Assembly: GCF_009720145.1 (NCBI RefSeq)
Contig: NZ_CP046252.1
Span: 2,932,001 to 2,996,000, forward strand
DNA length: 64,000 nucleotides
From: Sphingobium sp. CAP-1
Lineage (GTDB): Bacteria; Pseudomonadota; Alphaproteobacteria; Sphingomonadales; Sphingomonadaceae
Direction of reading: 5' to 3'
A model generated the notes under the pieces. It saw nothing but the letters and a program-made list of their open reading frames with translations, was not told the DNA's origin and searched no databases. Below, one piece after another: positions 1-9,900 of the stretch. A program made the translations under genes and the position numbers. Positions within the stretch are counted from its first letter, which is position 1, and every line of letters begins with the position of its first letter.

Positions 1-1080
1 CACGATCAGCAGGCCGCCTCGATCAAGATGGAACGCGTCGCCGGTGATATTTTCTGCGCCGCTGGCCACTGCATAGATGAAGCCGGGATCGCGCCCTTGC
101 ACATTCTGCACGGTGCCGCCGCTGTAGGTGTCGGAAACCCACTCGGAGCCATCCAGATCGAACTGATTGGGACTTACATAGTTGATCGGCCATTGGCCAT
201 TGATGACCCCGGCGGGCAAGACGCCAGCAATATCCACCACGCTTCCGTTCGGGATACCATGGTTGGAGGCGGTCTGTATGCGGAAGCTACCGTCTGGAGC
301 CTGCGTGATGCTGGCGATAGCGATCGCTGCACCCAGAGTATTCGACTTGCTGACAATCGCATGACGGCCGAAATTCATTGCCCAGCCGACGAACTTAGCC
401 GAGCCGCTGCCCCCATCGAACACGACATGATCGGTCTGGCCACCTCTCAGTGCACCGGTGCCACCACCCATAAATTCGAAGATATTGCCCTGCGCATCGT
501 CATTCAGGCCGTTGATGCCGATCGCATAGGCGCCGCGCGCATTGGCGATACGAACGGCGCGAAGCTGGACCTGAAACACCTTTCGGAAGGTGTATGCCTG
601 CCACGGACTTTCGATCCGCAGATTATCGAACAGCAACATGCCGCTGTTGCTGCTGGACGTTTCCGATGCTTTGAAATCAAAGATCGACCCACTCGCCTGC
701 GCATCCCCGGTCGCGCGGATATGCGCGTTGCTCATGAGGAAGCCGTCCGAATTGCGAATATCGAACGCATCTGCGCAGGCGACGGTTAGCGCCGTTCCCT
801 GGCTCTCGCTGTAGCTCGGCATTGCGCCTTTCAACGCGAACGGCTTGTCCTGAACCAGCAGCGGCGTCGACAGGCACATCCGAACCGGCGTCGCAATGTC
901 GAAGCTGCGCCCACGCGCTTCGAGGTCCAGAAGCGCCTGAATGGCGGACGTATCGCTGTCCACTCCGTCGAGCGGCGCACCATAGGCGTGCAGCAAGCCG
1001 ATCGGCTCCGCGGCATTGAGCCGTGTGGCGATGCCGGGGAACTGGGCGATGATCGCAGCGGATTCTCTGGCTTGGCTCAT
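1..1080 (-). CDS. Tailspike / receptor-binding protein with right-handed beta-helix (C-terminus cut by window edge)
   Basis: An open frame of 360 codons starts at an ATG (1078-1080) and runs off the left edge without a stop. Residues about 30-50 carry the phrase YGAPLDGVDSDTSAIQALLD, which matches the GA-x-GDG-x-D(D/T)-x-AIQ signature opening pectate-lyase-like beta-helix domains of phage tailspikes. The Gly/Asn/Ser-rich remainder fits beta-helix rungs. It lies immediately downstream of another tailspike gene, whose stop is only 1 bp before this start. The Shine-Dalgarno match is weak (GGAAC), which suggests translational coupling. A depolymerase activity on a host capsule or O-chain is inferred, not shown. 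No N-terminal virion-binding domain is seen, so it may attach through the neighbouring spike. Confidence 0.75.
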   Translation of the reverse strand, partial: MSQARESAAIIAQFPGIATRLNAAEPIGLLHAYGAPLDGVDSDTSAIQALLDLEARGRSFDIATPVRMCLSTPLLVQDKPFALKGAMPSYSESQGTALTVACADAFDIRNSDGFLMSNAHIRATGDAQASGSIFDFKASETSSSNSGMLLFDNLRIESPWQAYTFRKVFQVQLRAVRIANARGAYAIGINGLNDDAQGNIFEFMGGGTGALRGGQTDHVVFDGGSGSAKFVGWAMNFGRHAIVSKSNTLGAAIAIASITQAPDGSFRIQTASNHGIPNGSVVDIAGVLPAGVINGQWPINYVSPNQFDLDGSEWVSDTYSGGTVQNVQGRDPGFIYAVASGAENITGDAFHLDRGGLLIV

Positions 1081-1081
1081 G

Positions 1082-3451
1082 TCACAGTTCCGGGAGAAGG
1101 TTGCCGCGCTTGACGGAATAGAAGATACGAACCGGGCGTCCTGCCGCGCCGCCGCCGCCGCTCACGCTGATATTGGCCCCATCCCAATAGTTGACCGTCA
1201 TCAGCACCCAGCCTCCGCCAGTGGAGAGGTAGGCGGCGGACGGTGAGGGCAGGATTTTACGGGTGGCGTCGGTCAGGCCATGGGGCTTGAGCAGATTGCC
1301 CGACCCATCGGCGACCCCGTCAGTATAGATTTCCTGTGTCGAGATGCCCCGGTCGTAAACGAAGCCCCGGTAGTGGGTGAGGACGCTGTTGAGGACGCCA
1401 TTATCCTCCGGCTCCGCTTCGAACCCGCTACCACCCGGAAATGCCACGACACAGCTCGTCGTGTAGAGACCCAGCTTCACGCCCGTTTTGGCCTCATATT
1501 CCTCTTCCGCCGCAGCAGCGCGCGCCGCCGCCTTGTCGATCAGATAGGGCGCATTGACGCTCGCCTTGGCCGCATTGTCGATGAGGATGCCGCACGCGCC
1601 TTCGAAACTGATCATCCCGCCGTCGATAACCGCGCCAAGTGCAGGGATGCTCGTGCCCGGCCCGCCACGGATACGGATGGCCGGTGCAGTAACGGTGCCA
1701 CCCCATCCGAACCAATAAGGATCGAGCTGCTGAATGCGCGGGTTGCTGATGTGGATACGCGCGCCATAGCTGTCGATCGCATAGGCCTGATGTGCGTCCC
1801 ACAGGCAGTCCCTGAAGGTAAGTGGCGGGTAATCGCCCGATCCGGTCGAAAGCGCGCGCACCGGATCGCTATAGGTGATCCTGACCGACGCCTCTTTGGA
1901 GCGCTCGAAATTACAGGCGTCGAACACGCCCCAGATGCCGTCCTCTATCAGGACATTGAAGCGCGGCATGTTGGCGGCAACGCTGGTCCCGCCGATGAAC
2001 AGGCATGAGCGGAAGTGGAACGCGTCCGTCCGTCCACCGTTGGTGCCGGGGCCGAAATAGGCGTCACCCTCATAGCCGGGCACGGCATCAGCCTGGAAAT
2101 TGCAATATTCGCCGAAAATTTCCGCAGCACCCTTGACCTTGAGACGCCAGGACGCTGCCTTGTAGACCGCGACATTCTCCAGCACGATATGACCGCTACG
2201 GATGCTCGTTGATCCCGCGCTGAGCGGATTGTCATCGATGAGGATGCCGGTGTCGAAGCCCCAGACCACGACATTCTTGAGGTGGCCGCGCGTCACCCCA
2301 CGCATGGCGATGCCAGCACCGCCCGCGCCCTTGGCCTCAACCGTCTCGCGGTAGATCAGGATGTTTTCCATCTCGATCCCGCGCGCCGGAAAGCCCTCGT
2401 TCGCGCCCTCTGTTTCGAGGATGAACATCTCCGATCCGGCCGGCCCTGTATATTTGAAGCCCGCCATCCCTTCCAGGCTGTAAGGCAGGCCCGTTGGTGC
2501 CGTGCCGCGAATTTTCAGGGGAGAAGTCGAGCGCCAGTAGAGCGGGCCGTCGATCAGATAGACATGACCGGGCGAAGGCACGACCCATTCGCCGCCATTC
2601 TTGTTATTGGCCAGCTCATCCAGCAGGCGCTGGCACGCGGCGCGGTCGGAAGTCGTGCCCGATCCGGTGGCGCCAAAGAACTGCGCCATATAGTTCTCGA
2701 CGGAGGTGTTGCCGGGCAGGAACGCCCGGACGACGATCAGTTCCCCGCCAGTGCAGGGTTCCGTCAGAACGATCGTGTCCGTGCCGGCGACGTAATAATC
2801 CTCGCCAAGAACGATCTCCAGCCCATATATCGTCACCACGACCGACATGGGGCTGATGTCCAGTCCAAGCGGAAATTCCGTCTGGCCCGGCGCCGCCTCG
2901 AAGGCCGGCGAAACCCAGGCCATTTCGCTGGCGTCGCGGCCCGGCGCGCCCTGCACGCCCTGGAAATAGGTGCCGTCGAGCAGACGCATGTCGCCGTTCG
3001 CCGGGTCGGTGCCCACAACCCTCGTGCTGCCCACGCGCTGGGCGGCAGGCGGCAGGGTAAACCCCGCTTCACCGGTCGGCACCTTGATCGAGGCGTCCAC
3101 GCCTTGCTTGAGGTGGATGCTCTGGACCGCCAGCCGCTCGAAGCCGGGATTGAGTGTGCGCGGATTGAAGGAAGTGGTCGAGCCGAGGCTTACCGTGACG
3201 CCAAAGGCTGGCGCGGAAGCGATCAGGAAGGAGGGAAGCTGTTCGGTCGTTGGCGCGCTGGTGAAAACGACGGTTCCGCCATCCTTATTGGCGGAGAGCA
3301 GAACGGTGTAGGAGGCGCTGAGTGGCGCGCCCTCTTCGGACAGCAGCACGACCTCATCGGGCGCCATCGCCTTGAAGGTGAAGGGGAACTCGATCGCAAC
3401 GCCATTCGGGTAGAACGGACCGTCATAGGCATTGGTATTCGTTACACCCAT
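1082..3451 (-). CDS. Tailspike with T7-gp17-like virion-binding N-terminus and beta-helix body
   Basis: The product is about 789 residues. The first ~150 residues (opening MGVTNTNAYDGP, then IEFPFTFKAM and VLLSANKDGGTVVFTSAP) follow the pattern of the T7-type tail fibre virion-anchoring domain. At about residue 270 a second domain begins with FGATGSGTTSDRAACQRLLD, the pectate-lyase-superfamily opening motif, followed by long beta-helix-like sequence. I chose the ATG at 3449-3451 because GGGACGG precedes it by 8 nt; an in-frame TTG 33 nt upstream has no ribosome site. It is the first tail gene after the 2207-residue ejection protein, the usual position for the receptor-binding protein. The enzymatic specificity cannot be read from sequence. 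Confidence 0.82.
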   Translation of the reverse strand: MGVTNTNAYDGPFYPNGVAIEFPFTFKAMAPDEVVLLSEEGAPLSASYTVLLSANKDGGTVVFTSAPTTEQLPSFLIASAPAFGVTVSLGSTTSFNPRTLNPGFERLAVQSIHLKQGVDASIKVPTGEAGFTLPPAAQRVGSTRVVGTDPANGDMRLLDGTYFQGVQGAPGRDASEMAWVSPAFEAAPGQTEFPLGLDISPMSVVVTIYGLEIVLGEDYYVAGTDTIVLTEPCTGGELIVVRAFLPGNTSVENYMAQFFGATGSGTTSDRAACQRLLDELANNKNGGEWVVPSPGHVYLIDGPLYWRSTSPLKIRGTAPTGLPYSLEGMAGFKYTGPAGSEMFILETEGANEGFPARGIEMENILIYRETVEAKGAGGAGIAMRGVTRGHLKNVVVWGFDTGILIDDNPLSAGSTSIRSGHIVLENVAVYKAASWRLKVKGAAEIFGEYCNFQADAVPGYEGDAYFGPGTNGGRTDAFHFRSCLFIGGTSVAANMPRFNVLIEDGIWGVFDACNFERSKEASVRITYSDPVRALSTGSGDYPPLTFRDCLWDAHQAYAIDSYGARIHISNPRIQQLDPYWFGWGGTVTAPAIRIRGGPGTSIPALGAVIDGGMISFEGACGILIDNAAKASVNAPYLIDKAAARAAAAEEEYEAKTGVKLGLYTTSCVVAFPGGSGFEAEPEDNGVLNSVLTHYRGFVYDRGISTQEIYTDGVADGSGNLLKPHGLTDATRKILPSPSAAYLSTGGGWVLMTVNYWDGANISVSGGGGAAGRPVRIFYSVKRGNLLPEL

Positions 3452-3612
3452 TCCAACCCGTCCCAGCTTGAGGCGGGTGTCCAATTACCACAGGGCGGAG
3501 GGGGATTGCATAGATGGCGGTTGTGTTCCACCAGTGGATGGCGGGATAGGCGTCGGTCGTTGAAACAGCCATTCCATTGTATTCGGGATGGACAGCAAGG
3601 TAGTAGGGCAGC

Positions 3613-3876
3613 GTGAGACAGGGCTTGAATAGGCCAAAGAGCTTAGCGGCTGATGCCGGCATTCTCTTTCTGTGGAGTTGGGGCTTTGCAATCCTGGGCT
3701 ATCTTTTGCGTGGCAAATTATCCGTTATAGAGGCGCTTGGCGCCGCCATCGTTATATTTCTATTCAGCCTGCTATTTTTGATTGGCAGGCGCAAATATGA
3801 AAACCGCCTAAATTCAGCAATTTGGGTTTCTGGCATACTGGCTCTAGCGGCAGCGATTGGTAATTTCCGGGCCTGA
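3613..3876 (+). CDS. Small three-helix membrane protein, probable lysogenic-conversion (moron) gene
   Basis: An 87-residue product starting at GTG with AAGGTAGTAGGG just upstream. It has three hydrophobic segments (about residues 16-33, 38-57 and 67-84) separated by short charged stretches including GRRKYENR. It is the only gene opposing the leftward late operon, sits alone between the tailspike and ejection-protein genes, and is visibly more AT-rich than its neighbours; these are typical traits of an independently expressed cargo gene. It is not recognised. A holin is possible by topology, but the orientation and lack of an adjacent endolysin speak against it; superinfection exclusion is an alternative guess. 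Confidence 0.55.
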   Translation: MRQGLNRPKSLAADAGILFLWSWGFAILGYLLRGKLSVIEALGAAIVIFLFSLLFLIGRRKYENRLNSAIWVSGILALAAAIGNFRA

Positions 3877-3900
3877 CCTCCTTAGTCCGCCCGCCCTTTT

Positions 3901-6900
3901 CTATTCATCCTTGATCCTCCCCGTCCGCAGCCCCTCCCACCAGTCGCCAAAATTCTCCGGGTGCTGGTCACCGCCATAGACATCCACAAGAAATTGCGTC
4001 GTCGCCGCCATCTGCCCGGAGGTGGGCGCACCAAGATAGCCTGCGACTTCCATCGCGTTGCGTGTTGCGCGCTTCGTGTCCTCCCCATCCGCAATGCGCT
4101 TCATGTCCTTGATCGTGCGCGACGCGGTGGAGACGAACCGATCCACAGACGACACGCTGCTGTCGAAGTCCTTGACAGCAACGTTGGCGAGATCGCGCAC
4201 CACCGGCAGCGGGCCGAGCGCGTTCAACCCCATCGTCTGGAGCGCCCACTGGGTGAAGCTTTCCTCGTCGTCATCGTCCGGCCAGCGCCCGGCCAGCCAT
4301 TCGGCGGCAAGGGCGGGAAACACATAGAGCAGCAGGAAACGGGTCACGAGACCAGGGATTGCGGCGGCGTCGCGCTTGCGGAACGCGCGCCCCGTATCGC
4401 GGGCGAAGTTGCGCTGGCGCTGATAATAGGCGCTCATGAAGCTGTAGAAAGGCGCGATCATTTTCATCGCCTCGCCGGCCACACCCTTGCCGCGCACCAT
4501 GGCGGCCAGATCCTTCGCCGCGCCAGATCCCTGAGATTTGCGAATGACCTCGTCGGCATAGGCAATAGCCACGTCCTCTGCCGCCCCTGTCTCCAGCGAT
4601 TTATTATAGGCGGCCATCCAGGAAACGACGGACACGAAACGATCGACGGCGCCGATGGCCATGAAGCCGGCGGCGCGGATGTCGGAAACCGCCTTACCCA
4701 GCCCGCTATCGTTGCTCAGCATGTCCCGCATGTCCCGGTCCATCGTTTCCATCCGCGATGCAACCTCCTGACTGCGCTCCAGCACGAAGCCGAAAGAGTC
4801 GACCGGATGCTGGGCATAGCTAAACACGCCCTTCGCCATCGCTGTGGGACCAACGACTTCCGCCGTCTGCACGAAGCCGGAAAGCTGCATGGCGACGGTC
4901 GACCAGCGAAATGCCAGTCCGGTGAAGGTCGCATTGACGCGCAATGTCTTCAGCGCCTTCTCAAACCCTCCCAGCCCCTGCGCCTCATAAGCCAGTTCGT
5001 TTGAAATATGATGCAGCCACGGGTTGAACTGCTTCTGGATTTCCTCGCCCATCACTTCGCGGACTGCCGTCACGATGCGCGGATCGTTCAGGAATCGGTG
5101 TGCGTCCATCAACGCTTCGCGGTGCGTGACATCGTGGACGATCTCAGAGATGTGTCGCGATAGGACCGACGGCGACAGCAGGATCGGCATGTCCCGGATT
5201 TCCGTCCGCTCATTGGTCGATCCCGCGCGTGTGCTGGCGCGCTTATAGCCGTTGCTGAAAAGCCGATCAGCATCGAGCGCGGACAACTTTTCCACGCGCA
5301 GATCGCGAGATTTATCGTAGTCCACCGGGAAATAGCCACCGCGTAAGGTGCCCGCGTTCGTCTGAATCTCCCGCGCCTCAATCTTGTCAGGCTCGACGCC
5401 GTTGATCCGGCGCTCCAGCGCCGAGATATCCGGCCAGAGCGTATCAACAATGTCCCAGACCTTTTGAACATAGGCCCATTCGGCCGGGGTCAGCTCCTGA
5501 TTGAGCATGTCGAGCATGGACTGCTCTGCCCAACCATACCCGCCCGCCAGCTTCGCCGCGTTGCCCTCATTGCCCAGGTTGAGTGCCATGGAGATAAGCT
5601 GGTCGCGTGTCATCACCGCTTGCCGCCCGTTGCGCGGATCGATAAACGGCAAGGATATCTTCTGGCCCCAGCGCTTGCGGACCTCCTTCGGCACTTCGGC
5701 CTGCGCCTTCTCCAACGCATCAACCATTCTGCGGGTCATCTTGCGGCGGCGTTCCTGCGCATCGACAATGCGCTGGAATACGATGCGTTTGAACATGCCG
5801 AACTTCCCGCCGTCCAGCCAGTCGAATACGGTTTCCATTTTGAGCATCGCCGCGTCTATCGAAAGGATGCTGCTTTTCGTCCGGCTGAAGAAGCCGGGTT
5901 TCAGGAATGTGCGGTTTTCCGGTATGGCCTTGAGGTCGCCGGCAGATATCAGGCCTTCGACCTGATTGATCGTATCGGACACCACGGCCTGATAGTCGCG
6001 CTCCTCCTTGGCATCCAACAGGGACTGCTTGTGTCGGCCAAGATGGATGATTTGCACGACGGCGTCATTCAGCGCCAGCAGCTGGCCGACCTTGAGCCGC
6101 GACCAGTGCGTTTTGCCGATCGATTCTGCGAACGATGGCGGGACGATGACGTCATAGCCTTCCTCCTTCCGCGCAGCGGCCCACGCCTCGAAACTCTCCT
6201 GTCGGTTAAGGGAGCGCTGGGTCCGCTCCTTCATCTCGACCTGTTCGAGCAGTAGCTGCGCTCGTTCAAGATAGTCCTGATCGACACCCTTCACGGTGCG
6301 ACGCTTCGCCCACTTCTCCAACCGCTTCACCGCCTCGTCAACCTGATCGGCCCCGCGCCGCGCGGCGGCGACCAGCGCGTTGTTGAGCATCTGGCTCTGC
6401 TTCTGGCGGAATGCTTCCTCGTGATCGTTGGCGATGACCGCATCCATTGCGGCGCGACCAGCCTTCGCGGCGGCCCGCTCGTAGCGGATAATGGCCGATC
6501 GACTGGCGACATCGCGGACGCGGCCATCCGTCACCTGCTGCTCTGCCCAGCTTTTTGCCACGCTGTAGGGAGTAACGCGCTGGCCCGTCATCCGGCCCAG
6601 CACGCGCAGCTCTGCGCCCATCACCGCGCCCAACTCGTCAGACTGGACGGCGGCCAATGCCTCCTGCTCGATACTGCCGTCCGTGAACGGATCGCCGAAG
6701 CGCTCCAGCATCAAAGCCTCAACATCCTGGTCGATCAACGCCTTACGCACTGAGCGCTTGTCACCATTCTCGCGCATCTCCCGTCGACGGATTTCAATGC
6801 CCATCAAGGCGCGGACCATCTCGTCGCCGGTGCGATATCCGGCAAGCTCCGCCATTTCGTCCGGGTTTACGCCACCCTCTCTATGCAGGCGCTTAAAATC

Positions 6901-9900
6901 CTTGGGCAGCATGGACGGCGCGTCCTCGCCCAGCGTGTCCTTGATCCACTGGGTATCGAGTGGCGTCTCGCGCGCCATGCGGAGGGCGCGAAATTCGGGG
7001 AGGGCATCGACGCGTTCGGTGACATCCTGCCGCACGTCCTCTTCGCGCTCCCGCCATTCCTTGCCGACCCGACGTTTCACCGCGTTCATCGTCTTGGCGA
7101 GCATATGGCTCTGGGCGGCGTCGCGGGCGGTAGCAGCGAGATCCTGATAGGCGGCATATTCCGCCGCCGACATGGACGCCGGTCGGTCGGGGAAGAGCGC
7201 TTCCAGATGCTGCGCGGCAACCGCGTCGGCCAGTTCTTGATCGGTGGCGATGAGACGGTCCATCACCCCCCGGATTTCATCGGTAATAGGGGACTGCAAG
7301 CGGGAGACGCTGCCGTAGAGTGAGACGAGCCACGCCTTGAACGTCTGGAACAAACGGCGCAGGCCGGGGCTGGGAGCCTTGCCCTCCATGAGATAGCGCT
7401 CGACCCCGCGCGCCCATAGCTCATGGGCTTCGACCGGGATGACGCTGTCGACCAGCGGATGGCCGTTCTGGGCGAACCAGTCCTGCGCGCGCTGCCATTC
7501 GTCGCGAATCTGTTGGGGCGCATCGGGATCGGCGGCGTCCTCGCGCAGCTCTTCCAGCCAGAGGTGGCCTGTCTCGTGCAGAAATGTGGACTGGTTCTGC
7601 CCCTGGAACAGTTCGATGATGGCCGTAGCAGGTTTTCCGTCAGGGAAGGATATCCGCCCGCGCGGCTGCTTATCGTCGCTGGACTGATCCAGCGATTTCT
7701 TGACGATATCGCGCCGCGAGAGTAAGGGTTTCCTTGGTCTGGCTGGCACCTCAGACGCAATTGGAGCGTGCGAGGCGGCATCGCCGGGGGCTTGCGCCAC
7801 CAAAGCGTCAGCCAGACCCTCCTTCACATAGTAGGATTCACCTGCCTTCTCGGCCGCCTTGATGATCTTGGCGACATAATTGTCCCCGTCCGCCTTGCCA
7901 TAGACGGAGAGAACCACCGCGCCATCTTGCGCAGAGGCGATGACCGGCACGATGATGCGATCCCCGGCCCGATCGATCGCGTTTACAGCCACAACGATCG
8001 AGCCGTCTCCCTTGCCGCTGGGCACAGCGGCGCGGGGATCGGAGAGGAGATCGGGCAGATCATGCCAGACGGACAGCGGCACCTCTGGATGCTCCCGCCG
8101 CGCCCGCGCGACCTTGGCCTTCTGCATGACCATATCGCCGGCAGGCAGGCCCAACGCGACCAGCACTGAAGGCGTGCGGCCAAGGCGGGCAGGGCCGGAA
8201 CCCACCGGATCGCCCCGGAAGATGGCATCGACCATACGCGCCCAGGCACGCTTGTCGGCAGGGGATTGATTGAACCCATCACCCTCCGCCTGTTCCGCGG
8301 CATAGGAATCCACCGCAGACCGGATATCCTTGCGGCTTGCCGTATCAGGATCGACGCCACGATTTTCCAGCAACGCGCGCAATTCCTCCGCCGCGTCGCG
8401 CAGGGACTTCTCGCGGGCGATAAGGTGACGGTCGCGACCGGCCACACCTTCGGCGATGGCGTCCAGAAGGTCATTGGCCGCCGGGCGTTCGGCATGATCG
8501 GGGAAATAGCCCGCTTCCCAAGCGCGCTGCGCCCAGGCGTCGGCGCCATATTCATTCTCGCCGAGCCCGCCATCATCCAGTAGCTCACCCTGATCTTTGA
8601 CCAGTTTGCGCTTGCCCGGCTTACCGCGATGCCACTGGTCGGCGCCCATGGCCTTGAGGTCGCCACCGGTATCGACAATGCCGCCGCCGCGAGCAATGAA
8701 GTCCATCAATGACGGCCCAAGGTTCTGACTGGCGTCTTTCTGCCGCTTCATGACGGATATCGCCATGTCGAGCTGATCGGCCTTTTGCGCGGCGGCGATG
8801 TTGGCGGGCAGTACCTGCCTGATTTCCAGCCCGTCATATTCAGTGCCGGTCAGTTCGCGGCCCATGCGCGCGGCGCGTGTGGCCGCGCGTTGGGTCCATA
8901 TTTCAGCATTCTGGCGGGCCATGGATGGCGAGTGCCCAGCCGTGGATAGCTTGTCGACAAGAGACTGGAACAGCTTGTCGCGCGGCACATTGAGCGCCCG
9001 CGCGGCACGCTCTTCATCCGCCATGCGGTCGGACAGTTCCGCCATGACATCAGCCATGGCCTCATCGAATGTCTGAGCTTCGCGCATCGACATGCCGCCG
9101 GCCGACAGGCGAATATCGTCCTTGAGGGCGGGCCATGCCGGGGTGGCAACGATTCGCGTCAAATCGCCAATGGGGATTACCACATCGCCGCCGGTGACAT
9201 GCGCTTCCGCAATCTGGTCGGCCCAGGCGTCAAGTTCGCCACCATAGCCGTCTAGCTGCATGTAGGACATGGCAGCTTCGCCCGGAATGAACGCCTCGTG
9301 CGCCCCGGCATCCTCGCCGAGTTGCTGGACGAGACTGGCGAGCGCGTCGGGATCGCGCCGCGTCAGCTTCGATTTCCCGGTCGCCGCGGCGATCTCGTCC
9401 AGCGCGGCGCTGTTGGCCTGCGCCTGCGCGGCCTGCCGGCGGCGGTCGACCATCTTATCAATGACGGTGGCCGTCTTGCTGGAGGCCGAGGCTATGGCGG
9501 TCGTGAAACCCGCACCCGCTACCGTCGCTATGAGGGTGTCGGCAGCGGCGGCCGGGCGCTCCGCCCAGAACTGCGCCATCGTCTTTTCGGGATGAAGCGT
9601 GGCCTGCTCGTTCAAATCCTGAAGGAATGTCGCGGCCTGTTCGCCGGGGATTTCCGCGATCATCTGTCGCAGGAGGGTTTTGGCGAAAGGCGATTTGCCG
9701 GCCACATCGCCGACCAGCCTGCCGATCGGCAGTTTCTCCGTGATGAGTTCGATCGCGCCCTGATTGAGAGCGTAGCCTTGGGCGGCCATCGCTGGCAGTC
9801 CAGCATCGCGGGCGTTGGCATATTCCTGCCCCGCTACCGATGCGCCGGCGAACGAAGCGCCAGCCGTGGGGCCGCCGATCAGGGCGGCGCCGAGCGAGCC

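Noticed and set aside
3452..3484. TTG at 3484 as start of the tailspike gene
   Set aside because: No ribosome site; the ATG at 3451 has GGGACGG at good distance and begins the recognisable domain.
1..3600. Diversity-generating retroelement, expected by analogy with phage BPP-1
   Set aside because: No reverse transcriptase, accessory protein or template/variable repeat pair is visible near the spikes. It could still lie beyond the left edge.
2282..3616. Long plus-strand open frame (444 codons) over the tailspike gene
   Set aside because: It is antisense to a gene with clear domains, is Arg/His/Gly-rich as expected for the reverse of a GC-rich coding strand, and has no ribosome site.
3613..3876. 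Holin assignment for the three-helix membrane protein
   Set aside because: Topology is compatible, but the gene is opposite to the late operon and has no endolysin partner nearby.
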